In this document: piece by piece, positions 46,201 through 57,300 of the stretch
How positions within the stretch are numbered: position 1 is the first letter of the stretch
Layout: each line of letters begins with the position of its first letter
From: Blepharisma stoltei
Lineage: Eukaryota > Ciliophora > Heterotrichea > Heterotrichida > Blepharismidae
Assembly: GCA_914767885.1 (NCBI GenBank)
Contig: CAJZBQ010000061.1
Location: forward strand, 310,001-374,000
DNA length: 64,000 nt
Direction of reading: 5' to 3'
Notes under the pieces: model-generated
Told to the model about the DNA's origin: nothing
Seen by the model: only the letters and a program-made list of their open reading frames with translations
The model's database searches: none
Program-made: the position numbers and the translations under genes

Positions 46201-47178
46201 TCGATGGAGCTTGCTATAAAAGTTTCTGACTCCCCCATTTAAATTGGAACAAAATATAGGTAAAATTTCCACTTTTTTGGTAAATTAACCCCCCTTTAAA
46301 ATTCGAATAAATTTAATTTTATAATAAAAAATTTTATATATAAAAATCATAATTTTTATGTAAAAGGTTTTGATATAAGTTAAATGCTTCTTCTTAACTA
46401 AAATTAAAAATTTAGTTATATTTTGATTTTTTAAAGAAGAAACTATAAAGAGCATCTTATTTAAATAAATTTATTATCCTTAATTGCTAAATTTTTTTTT
46501 TAAAATGTTTTAATTTTTCGATAAAAATGATATTTTTATTTAAATAATTTTGATATAAATTCAATACGAATTCTTTACAAAAAATTCAAAATTTGCTTAT
46601 TTCTTGCTTTATATTAAAGAATAAAGTATAAATAGTATCTTATTTAAACAAAATTAGCACTTTGATTGATAAATTTTCGAATTTTTTTTTTTTATCAATA
46701 AAAATAATAATTTTTGTGTAAATAGTTTTAATACCAATTAATAGTTGCGTATTAACTAATATGAAAATTTAGTTATATCATGCTTTGTTTTTAGGATGAA
46801 GAGTAAATAGCGTTTTATTAAACAAATTTATTAATTCGATCAATTTTTGAAATTTTTTTTTTCATAAAAAATTTTCTTAACCCCCCTTTAAATTGGAACA
46901 AAATTTTTTGTTCCAATTTTAAAAGGGGGGAGTGATAGATTTTGGGATTTTGAAAATTCAAGCTCAAATAATTTAGGGGATGTTGGAAGGTTGCACCCTG
47001 CGCATATACTAAGTACGCACTTCTTACTAAATTTTGAAGGGCATTTTGAAGCGCAAACTTTATTATCAATCTTATAATGATAGGTCAAATCTATACATTC
47101 ATTAGAAACCATATGCTTTGGGCATTCTGAAAACGTCAACACTATTTTGGAGATAAAAATTGCTAATAAAAACTTCAT
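40286..47178 (-). CDS. Gene E: short-form LamG/Cys-rich polytopic membrane protein (~1531 aa), 5 IESs
   Basis: ATG at 47178 (MKFLLAIFISKIVLTFSEC, signal peptide), stop TAA at 40286. Removing five IESs (46230-46935, 45808-45971, 44363-44932, 43133-43387 and 41927-42528) leaves 4596 nt in one frame. There are three LamG-like modules (residues about 117, 433 and 769), as in gene D. Cys-rich repeats include WPWCIR and PYCCD (residue about 370). The Cys-rich stretch after the third module is shortened where the retroposon IES sits (SLMNNTCICDTDCDNS). The C-terminal polytopic part from about residue 1160 carries FWLQCYLELGAAAAVGL, FFIRRLLYTVNLVFL and YRPFKDRILQISNLISEI. It is the closest relative of gene D. 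Confidence 0.88.
41927..42528 (+). mobile_element. IES in gene E: retroposon followed by a hairpin MITE, imperfect 12-bp target duplication
   Basis: ATCCTTGCGTCC (41915-41926) and ATCCTTGCATCC (42517-42528) flank the insert. Joining gives KCKGCKDSRESCSVC. The plus-strand retroposon starts ATATATACATTAAATGGCG and runs to about 42436. It shares long segments with the copies at 27016 and 50177-50930 (for example around GGCACCGGAAGT and GTACAGGAGGTTTTGGTGAC). Confidence 0.83.
42437..42514. mobile_element. Hairpin MITE at the 3' edge of the gene E retroposon
   Basis: TATAGGGCTTTCCCTTGAAT begins a 34-bp arm that is repeated inverted up to 42514 around a loop of about 10 bp. Flanking AGCAT is repeated, which suggests insertion at the retroposon end. 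Its outer sequence and GCCCGATAA segment match the larger hairpin in gene B (12673-12845). Confidence 0.8.
43133..43387. mobile_element. IES in gene E: family-A MITE, TSD TCA
   Basis: TCA lies at 43130-43132 and 43385-43387. Excision restores VMRLPEYKTYVTPKLNIG, identical in arrangement to gene D RLPEYKTYISPKL. The right end is GTTCGCTCACGGAGTGGGGGAG and the core is AT-rich with the family-A layout. Here the duplicated target has no TA, so the target must be TNA rather than TA. Confidence 0.88.
44363..44932 (+). mobile_element. IES in gene E: retroposon with 17-bp target duplication (2 mismatches) and a short ORF
   Basis: The copies at 44346-44362 and 44916-44932 differ at two of 17 positions around TAATTGGATAA. 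Joining gives MWVYPISGTYVWFTG in frame. The 5' end is ATATACATTAAAATCGCGATGG. An ATG at about 44382 opens a frame of about 100 codons (MVNQPFFSKPVAGDLVEG...) to about 44690, rich in Lys/Ser. This could be the start of a retroposon-encoded protein, but no domain is recognised. Confidence 0.83.
45808..45971. mobile_element. IES in gene E: hairpin element (164 bp)
   Basis: It is TA-bounded (45806-45807 and 45970-45971). Arms CCTAAATTGCTTATCTAGGC (from 45819) and the inverted copy ending 45959 enclose a further inverted pair. Excision restores NYIEWRYDFDENGWD in frame. Confidence 0.8.
46230..46935. mobile_element. IES in gene E: CTCCC-type MITE, TSD TGA, core triplicated
   Basis: TGA lies at 46227-46229 and 46933-46935. 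Excision restores SQNLSETFIASSIDAADKW. The left end is CTCCCCCATTTAAATTGG. Copies of the end motif TTTAAATTGGAACAAAAT follow TTAACCCCCC on both sides, and the right end is TTCCAATTTTAAAAGGGGGG. The core (about 46325-46870) consists of three diverged tandem units of about 180-190 bp, each with a poly-T/poly-A boundary and a TTTTTAT...TTTTGATA segment. Confidence 0.87.
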
Positions 47179-47439
47179 TATTATAGAATTGATTAAATTT
47201 TCAGCGTAATTTTATACCTTTTATAATCGGAAAGATCATTGAAGAAATAAAAGTGGTGATGCTAAAATTTGCAATTTGCATTAAAGTTATTGAAATAATT
47301 AATTATCATACACTCATTATAGAATAAGCAGAATATGAAGAAGTCTAATCTTTTTAATTTACAGGCATTACCAATTTGATTTTCAACTTGAATTAATTTA
47401 AGTGATTGTTAAATAAATTATAATTAATCATTAGGGGCT

Positions 47440-47600
47440 ACATTAGTGGCTATGTTTCAGGAAGCTGGGTCTGTTTAGATAGTAAATTTAGCCTTAGATT
47501 TTCCTCAATATAACTCAGAGATATGTAGAACATGCTTTTGTGTAGCCAAGACAATGCTATGGTCAGCAATTAACTCTGTTTATGCCTGATACTTAATTTT
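47440..47600. repeat. Interspersed repeat shared with the IES at 19768-20303
   Basis: AGCCAAGACAATGCTATGG...AATTAACTCTGTTTATGCCT parallels AGCCAAGACAAGGCGATAG...AGTTAACTCCACTTATTGCC in the gene B IES. The similarity extends over about 100 bp. The element type is unknown; it may be a retroposon 3' end. Confidence 0.6.
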
Positions 47601-47709
47601 TATTAAATTAATAGCTCTATCCAATAATATAGATTAAATAGTTGTACTCATCCTTTAAGTTATATTATTTTTTGAATTAAGTGATAATGTATCAAAAGAG
47701 GGAATTAAG

Positions 47710-48055
47710 CCAGAGCTTGTATTGCATATAGATTTTGGAAGAACGAAAGTGGGAGGGTGAAATTCCTAGATTTTGGTGGCTGGGTTCGGCCAAGGAATGA
47801 TCGAATTAAAATCATTAAAAGTTGATGGAAATGGAATTGAAGTGATTACTTGAGTTACTGCTGATTTCTCTGATGGAGTTGAAGTATAGCAGAAATTCTT
47901 TTTGTTTAATTTTTATTGAAAGCTAGTACTGATAATAGTGAAGCTGGCGATGGTGGTGCTGATAATTGTGACAGTGCTCTTGACAGCGATACTATTTATA
48001 GCATGTCTTCGAGGTGAAAATGATTAAGGAAAATTAGCTGTATGCTTGCCTAATT
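47710..48055 (+). pseudogene. Possible broken plus-strand coding relic
   Basis: Disconnected open stretches with coding-like composition occur on the plus strand, such as KVDGNGIEVITWVTADFSDG (about 47820-47880) and an acidic stretch ASTDNSEAGDGGADN (about 47925-47970). They lie in different frames or are separated by stops, with no clear start. It could be a decayed gene or an intergenic IES-split gene. The family is not recognised. Confidence 0.2.
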
Positions 48056-48344
48056 CTTTGCTGTTGAAGTGAGGATTTTAGAAGATTATTGGGAAAATGA
48101 GAGGAATGCTGCATTTTTGAAGCATTTATAAATAAATAGCTTTGGCTCTAATATAATAATTTAATTATTGCTATTTTCAAAATTTAAGCTATTCTTTAGC
48201 TCTATAAAAATTTTTGGAGATTTGTTTTTTTATTTATCTGATTTATTTAGAAATAAATTAGCTTAAATACTTCTAATACTTTAACATAGTTTAACTTTCT
48301 CAAACAGAATTTTCTATTAATTCAAATAAAAAAATATTTATAGC

Positions 48345-51300
48345 TTAATTTACAGCTTTATAAGCTGGATTTTCGTCATTATTTGCAATTTCAATTTTCC
48401 CATATTTGCTGCGTATCACTTGATACAAGGTCCTTACAAAAATTGCAACTGAGCTGGAAAATTGAACAGCAATTGCTATTGCAACAATAATAACCATAGA
48501 GCTCTCTATACCTGTAATAATTTCTTGCTCTGTATTGAACAAATAAATTGATGATAGCATCATAACTATAAAAACCAATATCTCAGTAAATAAATTGGTT
48601 ATTTGTAAGATTGGATCTTTAAAAGGTCAGCAGAAAAGTAAGTGGATTATTGTCATTAAGGAAAGTACAGCATTTATGGTGACTTCTGTTTTTGGGTAGT
48701 CTCTTAAATACACTAAATTTATTATATAGATCAACCTTCTTGCAAAAAATATTAAATAATATTGTGTTGCAAGCAGTCCTTTTTCAGTTCGGAATTCATA
48801 GAAAAAGGTGCCAAACAATGAATGAAAAGTTTTTTCACCTAAAAGAATTTTATTTTTATATCTGTAAGATAGCAAAAAAAATAGAGGCGGGGTAAAAACT
48901 AAAAATAGATAAACCAACAAACATAAAATAATATTTATAATCTGTGTAGGGTTATTTTGACAAAACGAGACAAGTCCGATACTAGCAGCAGCACCCAATT
49001 CTAGATAGCATTGGATCCAAAATCTCAAATAAAACGAATATTTATAAGATCTTATTGTCTTTTTAAATTTTTTACCAAATCATCTATAAGAGCATCTAGA
49101 AAGCAGTAAAACTATCGGAAATGGAGATATAGAGACCAGAATAAATGTAAAATCATTTCCTTGATTTATTAATATCAGATTCGAATCAAACCCAAACTTT
49201 TCGGCTTGAGAATATGGAGTATTCCCTTCATTTTTATCTATAAAATATATAAAAGCATTTGGAAGTAGGTTAAATGAATTTAAGCTGTTCAAAAATGCAC
49301 TCATTTTGCTTGATAGTGGGATTCCTGATAAAGTCAGGTAGCTTAAAATCTGCAAAGTATTCATCAGACTCCATAGAGAGCTTGGACTGGGATTAATAAT
49401 TGATAAAGCAGTAGCAATGGAAATTATACTTTGTGTTCCGGCTATCGTTTGAGAAGTAACGGCTTCAATAGCAGTCAAATATGGCGCTGGATCATAATAA
49501 TTAAGAGAAACAGAAAGTTCATATGAATTTAAAATTCCATTAGAAACTGATCTCAATTTAGTCAAATCCAAAAAAACAAGAGACGCCAGTGTCCCGCTAG
49601 AGATTATATGTTCAAAGCTTAAAGTAATATAGTAGCAGGTATTATTAACCTTTTCAAATTTTCATGAAATTTCATAATTTTTGATCTTAATAATAAAATC
49701 ATCAGCTTCAAGATCACTTGCAAGATCATCTGAAAAAGTGAGATATAAGGAATTATCATCTGAGGCTGTAAGCTTTGCAGAAAAGTCAACTATAATAAAA
49801 TAGCTACATATGGGATGATTCGATCCGAGAACTCTCCTCTTTTGCTAATATTATTATCTGCAGTTTCAAAGATGGTTATTGATAAGATAAGAATTTGGCC
49901 ATGAAAAAATGGAGGCATGAGGTATTTATGGTTTCTCGCATTGATTAGGGTAACCCATAGAAGGAGCACATGGTGGAGCTAAGCTAGAAGTGAGGTCAAC
50001 TCAACAGTAAATAGTTTTGGTCCTTTTGGTTCTTCCCCCGGAATGATTTCGACACAAAATAGCCTTTGACGTCATCAATTACTATTTAAAAAAAGGAGCT
50101 GTGATATTTATTACTCAAAAGCAGAAGAGAGTGTCGCTTTGAATAATTTAAATTTAAGCTGAGAAGTCAACTAAGGTTAGGTTAGACTATTAAAGACAGG
50201 GTGTTGGCCATATTGGTGACGCAATTACAAAAGACCTCCCATACTGGAGGTCCATCCACTTATCGACTCTAGCCAGAAAATCTATCCCCCTGACTCCTTA
50301 TTGATTCCTGAGGAAAAACGCTCTTAAAGAAAAATTCCTTTTGACATTTATAATAGTCTAAAACGTCCAAATTTTAAAACTGACAAATAGGAGATATAAG
50401 ATGAAATTTTTATATTTTAATTTGGCCGTTTAGATTTTCTTCGAATTTTAAATCAACTTTTTTCTTTTAAAAGTCTTGCTCTTAAAGATCTATAAAGGGG
50501 CACTCGCTATAATGGCGCTACTTCCGGTGCCTTCTGTCTCCTCCTTGCCTTGAGGCTTTAACCTTGAAGCCCTGTTGCAGGTGATTGGAGTAGCTTGATT
50601 CCGAGGATCAACTCCTTGAAGTCTGCGGGGCGCCGAAGTGACTCCTTCGACAACTACAGGAAAAAGACTACTTCCCTGTGGCCTGGGCCGAAACCCCCCA
50701 ATTTATCGGCAGAGGAATGCCCATGGGTTCTAGGATCCAAAAGGACGCTGCTGAGCACTTCCATTTTCAGCCACAGAAGAGCAGCTAACCTACCCAGATA
50801 CACATCACTTGAGCTTGCACTTAACTCTTGGCTCTAACTCCGTCTCAATTGACCTTAGCCATAAGGTCTGGACTGTTTTGTCTAGAGGGCAGATTGGCAC
50901 ATGCCGCCATTTGAATATATATAAGCCAACAAAGGTACAGTTGCTAATTCCATTATACCCAAGAGTGCAATAGCATAAACCGTTTGATAGTCTTGCATTC
51001 TCAACACAAATTATGCACTTTGTAAGAGATTCACAAGCAGAACAAAGGTTTGGGCAAGAGTAAAAATGCCCATCAGGACCTCGAAATCCTCCTGATTTAA
51101 TAGGAATACATGTGCTGTTATTAGAAGAATCTATCACAAAATCTATATCGCAGACACAAGAATCAGGATTTTTGGCGTTTTCTTTACAAACCACACATCC
51201 GGTTTCAGAGTAATCGATGCAATCTTCACATAGTAGATCATTACAGAGAGAGCAAGTTCAGTTTCTGCAGCTTTTTGTACATTTTATGTCGCATAGAGAG

Positions 51301-54300
51301 CAGGCATTATAACTTGGACCACTCCAAAATTCATTTATTTTGCAGTTTGGAATGCATATTTCATCAGTAGGGCAGACACCACAACTTTCAGTGCAGACAG
51401 CAGTTGACAGTCCACTTATAGGTATTATAGCATTGAATATTTGAATGGTATAGATAAAGCCTTGGAAAAAATTATATAATATTTCTGGTGAGGCCTGGGC
51501 ACCAATGATTAACGCTGTATCTAGGCTTCTATCTCTAAAATATCCATAAACTGTTATCATAGATGAATCGGATACACCATTAACATAGCTAGATATTGTG
51601 CAGTCTTGCTTACTAGTAATTTGTAGTGAAAAAGCTATATGGTTTCATTTATATTCACTCAGTGATGCTTTAGAAGTATATAAAATAGGAGAAGAATTCA
51701 TTATCAAAAATAATGCTGGACTGTTGGCCATTAAATAGACTGCCCAAATTGTTGATGAGTCAGAATTGCTATGCTTTGACATAATTGAAGAGAAGGAGCA
51801 AACGAACAAATTTATTTAGAAGCTAGTCAAAACTCACCGTTCTAGGCTTTAAGGCCATAATATCTATCTCTAGCGTCTTCAATGCGATTACACTGATAGA
51901 TTTGCAGCTCCTTCATTGAGTTCTATGAGCTGTTGACTTGCTTCTATTTTTGCCTAAGATTATCCATCTCTGTGCTGATTTTGAATCATAAAGTGACTGT
52001 GCATTCAACACTACCCAGTCGTCACCAAGCGCCTTAAGCCTGTCTAGCCGGTCATCCTATCCCAGGAGCCCAAGGCCCGTTGGCACGATGGTTGAGCCTG
52101 TCTTAAGGAAAAGCTCTTTTCCAGCTAATATGAATCTGGAAGGAAAATTAACTCAATAAAATAGCTCTTCGGGCAGAGCATCATTTCCATGATTCATATT
52201 TTTCTATTGAAGAGAAGGGAGCTTCGGGATTTAGCCATATAGAAATTGTAAAAACTGGTGCAATTAAGAGCTTTGGAGATGTAAAATTTGAATAATCAGG
52301 CAGTCTTAAAACACTAGACTGCCCATTAAAATAGAATCCTCTTAAATAAGCAGCTATTGGGTCGTCAGCTTCATAATTTGGATAAAACTGTTTAGTTGAG
52401 CCAGATACTACCGGAATCGAGCTTGCCTTGTCATAAATGATTCCTTCTAATGTATTCAAATCTAAATCAAAAATCTTTTCTTTAACTTTCACACACTGAT
52501 TTCCAGATGGAGAAAACCCTAAAGGGCAAGGCGATAAGCAAACTCCTGAGAAGAGATAGAACCCATCAATACAAGTTAAGCATTTAAAATAGTCAAATGA
52601 AACGCAGGTTTTGCAGTAAATATCGCATCCTTCACAAATTTCACTGTCCTTATTGAAAGAAAATCCAGTGTTGCATTGGCAGCTTAAGCCTATTAAGCTT
52701 GCATTTTCTTTACAAGCAATGCATGCGCTTGGATAGCCATCACATTCATCACAAGTATGGCCTTCACAGCCTGAGCATTCAACAGCGCTAAAAAAGCTAC
52801 ATATTTTGCATAGAGGGTCATAACAAATGTTGCAAGAATTTAGTCTCCTGCACCCAAATGAACAAGTACTACAAGATTCGCATGCAGCTCCTGTGTAAAA
52901 TTGAGAAATGTCGCAATTTCATAAGCAGCTTCGTCCCATTCCGGCTCCACACAAGTTGTCAATTTGGGCTGAAAAATTGTTGATAGCTGAATTTCATATA
53001 GTTACCCAATATAAAAATCCTGAAAATAGAGCATTTGAAGAACTTTTCCCAAAAATAAGATTTGATGCAGTGGAATCTCGGAATATTTTATTGCCAGAAA
53101 TTATTGGGATACTTGGGATATTGTCAATGTAAGTAGTAATGATGGAATCGCCATTAAGATAATCTACTGAAATTGATAAATAGCTCCATCCATCAAGACT
53201 CATTGGCAATGTTGCCAGTGAGCTAATTAATTGTAATGGACTTTGCAAATTAATTACCAACTTACCGCTGCTGTTTATTATAAAGCCATTTTCCTTTTCT
53301 AAAAAATCACCAGCGCTTTTTACAAGGACTCATAAACCTAAAGAGAAACTAGTCGATAAATATAAAGATACTGACTCCACAATCGTAAGAGATCAAAAAC
53401 TTTTGCTGGCTAACTGAATAGGTTTGTTTAATTTTATATATAATTTTATAGTTCATTTGTTTTATACTAAAAATCGATATTTCTAAAATTGGAAGTAAAA
53501 GTTTAATTTATTAAATTTATGCTTTAGAATGTAAGGCTATTTAAAATTCAGCTGAATTAGCTTGAGATTTCATTATAATAAATTATTAAAATATTTGTTA
53601 TAAAAAAGTTTTATATTAGACTTCTTTTGCACACAGACACCATTTTACTAGCAAGCTAATATCTTATTTTTTTCCTTCAAAATAGTTTACATGGAAGAAG
53701 AAATAGGATGCTGGCCAATCAGTGAAAATGCTACTAGACCCTTTAACTTTATATCAAATTTTTTGTGATCATTTGCTTTTCCCGAAAATTAGAGATTTTC
53801 CAAAGGCATTGCTCGCTTATGAAGTGTGGGAGTGAGCTTTTTAAGAATTTTCCATTTGAAAAATAAAGTCCTCTGTGAGTAGCTGGAATTGGATCATCAT
53901 TTTCAGGGCTATTAAAAAAATACAACTGTTTAGGAAGTATTGCCCACTCAGTAGCATTTTTTGGCTCACCATTTTTAAATTTGGTTAGACAAAAAATATG
54001 GCTTGTAATCAAACTTGGCTAGCCCAATTGCAATCTGCCTAATCATAAAATGCTCTTATTTGAGATATTCTTTATAAGCAGGTCTAATAGGTATTTGAAT
54101 TCTCACCTGCTTCGAAAATTCCATAATTTCCTTTAAAAGTACCATAAAAAGAAGTATCAACTATTGGCGATGATGTACTGGTACAACCAGAATTACTGAA
54201 TCCAGTAGGACACTGATGTAGACAGACAGCTCCTACTAAAGTTTTTGCAGTAACGCAAGAAGTGCATTCAAAAAAATAGCTTCCAGCACAGCTACTACAA

Positions 54301-57300
54301 AGAATGTCACAGATTTCGCAGGTTTCTGACGATTGAATCCAAATAGAATTAGGATTGCAAGCACAGTTTCCGCTGTTTAATGAAGCGCTTGCAATGCAAG
54401 ATGTGCAGTCTCCATCAAATTTTGTGCAAGAAAAGCACTCCTTTTGCTTGCACAATCGGCAGGTTAGAGCTGATCTGCACCCATATGTACTACAGCTTCC
54501 TAAGCAATCACTGCAAGAAGATGAATAAAACTTTCCAAATTCGCAAGAGTCAGGGCATATTTTTTCCGAAGGACAGTTTGTGCATCCAGAAGAGCATCCA
54601 GATCCAATTCATTCGCTTAATGAATGCAAATTATCGTTATATATTTTTAAACTCCACAAAAATCCAGTAAATGAGTCAGAAATACTTTGTTTCCCTATAG
54701 TAATCTGCCCTAAACTCATAAAGGGCTGTTTATTAGTGCTTGATAAGTTTGAAATTGAGCTTCCATCTAAAATATATGATGCTATAGAATACCCATTAAC
54801 GATATCAGAACAAAATGCTATGTTGTGCCAAGCACCAAATAAGTTTTCTGTTCCTGTTAGAGTTATTGCTGATGAGTCTTGCAATTGCACTATGAAATTT
54901 ATATATCCACTTGCAGAAACTGAAGCAACCATAAGTAAAACAGATCCATTCAATTGCGATATTATATTTCCCTGAGAAATTGGCCTTGCTCATATGGTAA
55001 TCGTAAATCATGGACTTATAATGAGGCTTGCAGCTGAAGTCATGTATTTTCCAGAAGAAAAATAATATCCCCTGCTTATAGAAGGAATGGGATCTGCTGC
55101 ATCAAAAGAAGGGTAGGGGTCAGATGATGAGCCTACTGTAAAATCATCCACTGAATCTAAATAAATTAAATTTTGCAAAGCCAATGAAATTATAGGAGTT
55201 GCTGGAGGATTTGTGCACTGATTTAAAGAAGTATCTTGAGTGTAGCCTGCTGGGCATGAGGAAAAGCATTGATTATTACTCCCACCTCCTGAGCAGATAA
55301 AAAATTTTGTTTTTTCTTGGAGGGGTAACTAATTTTTCAAAATTTTAAATTAAAAATGCATGCTTTGAAGTTTAACAGAATTAGCTAGAGATTTCATATA
55401 TTATCACTTATTTTTTTTTTGTAGAAATATCTTTTGTTCGCTCATCAGTTATTTTCCCAAAAAATAGGGAGTTTCCAATATAGTTTTTGCTAGCACACGG
55501 AGGAAATAAGCAGATAATAGTTTGATTTGCAAGTTATGCATTGATTGTACACCAAATATCCAGTACAACTTGCACACCCGATTGTACAGGCCCAATTGCA
55601 TGAAAGCCCGTCTCCTGAAACTAAATAGTTTGTATTGCAAGCACACACTCCTGCTGAAGGTGTTGCATTCGAAACACAGTTAATGCATTCTCCTGAATCA
55701 AATCCACTACAAGTATCACATAGTAAATCATAGCAAATATTACAATTTTGACTTCTTCTGCATCCTAAACTGCATGAATTGCAGCTGCTGCATGAAGATC
55801 CCGTATAATAGTTATTTATATCACAAGTTCACAGGCAACTTTTGCCTAGCCCAGTTCCACATAAATTATTTACTTGTGAAGAAAAATCAGTAATTGGGAC
55901 ATTTCATAGCGTAAACCAATAAATAAACCCCTGAAAGGTAGCAGTTGTGCTTTTTCCTATATACAAAGTTTTCGAAGCTTGATCTCGGAAAATCTTACCA
56001 TTTACAGTAATAGGTGTTACTGCTTCATTATTAGAGTAAATAGTAATAGATGTCGCTGTGATCGAAGAAATCACTGTAAATGATATATGGTTTCATCCAG
56101 GTGGATTCGAGATAGCTGGAGTAATAATTGGAGTTACAGCTTCGTTTAGGTCTTCAAGTAAAATTTTTAATGAGCCATTAGATGATAAGGCCGCATAAGT
56201 TTCTTTATATATTATGTCACCATTTGATATAGAATATATTCAAGTACCTACTGAAAAACTATGTGAAAGATACACCTCTGCACTAGAGTATATATATTTT
56301 CCAGAAGAAAAATAAAGTCCTCTTTTATAAGCAGGAATGGGATCAGCAGATTCTGGTGAATTTCAAAACTGATAGGTATTTAAGCTTGCCCCTGTTATGA
56401 AAATGCTGTAGCTCCCCGCAAAATCTCCATAAAAAGTCTGATCGATTACAGGGTTTGTAACATTTTTACAATGAGGAGAAGTGAATCCATAGGGGCATTC
56501 ACGAATGCATAAATTCCCAACAGCAAAATTGCAGGTAGTGCATAGAAAGTATCCAGCTGCAGAACAAGTCTGGCAGTTTTGTGTGGTTTCATTAAAATAT
56601 GCATCAGTGTCGCAATAGCAAGAGCCATATTCTAACTTCACTTCTGTGTATAAGTAAAAACCATTGGAAAATCCAAAATAAACCTCCACGAACAAAAAGT
56701 TTTACAAAAAAATGTGTTAATGTATAGTGATAAGTATTATAGTGAAATATCTAGCTAATTTTTGGAAACTTAAACAGCATAAATTCTTCAAATTAAACTA
56801 ATTTTTATTTTCCAATTTAAAATCTCAAAAAAAAAATTGTATAAAATTTAATATAAAAATTTTAAAAAAAATCACCCTCTCCATGAGCAAGCAAGATATC
56901 TTGCTAGCCCATGGAGGGATATTAAGTAAGCATTGGGTATACAAGAAAAGCAGTCTCCCGTGAATTCTTCGCATGATAAGCATGTGCTTTGTTTGCACAA
57001 TCTACAAGTTAAGCCATTTCTACAGCCATAAGCGCAGTAAGACAAACAGTTTCCACAGCTAGCTCCTGGGTATGTATTTATCAAGCACTCACTAAGGCAC
57101 ACTAAACTGCTAGGACATTTAGAGCATGACCCATTGCATCCACTGTTAGCATAGTCTAATCCATAGCTTAGAGAATCTGGGTATATAGTAATTCTATCAA
57201 CAAATCCAGTGAATCCATTATTCATGCTAGGACTGCTTCCTATAAACAACAACCCAGAAGGATTATCTTTTAGATATGAAAGCATAGCAGTTTTTGGAGC

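Larger units (their letters stand above)
47179..48344. other. Intergenic region between gene E start and gene F end, with a repeat and a plus-strand coding relic
   Basis: About 47440-47590 holds a repeat related to the IES of gene B at 20130-20230. About 47710-48055 looks less AT-rich and coding-like on the plus strand (listed separately). The rest is AT-rich without features. Confidence 0.5.

Noticed and set aside
54380-54975. Plus-strand frames of 96 and 131 codons
   Set aside because: They are antisense to gene F Cys-rich and LamG modules, and their composition is explained by the minus-strand gene.
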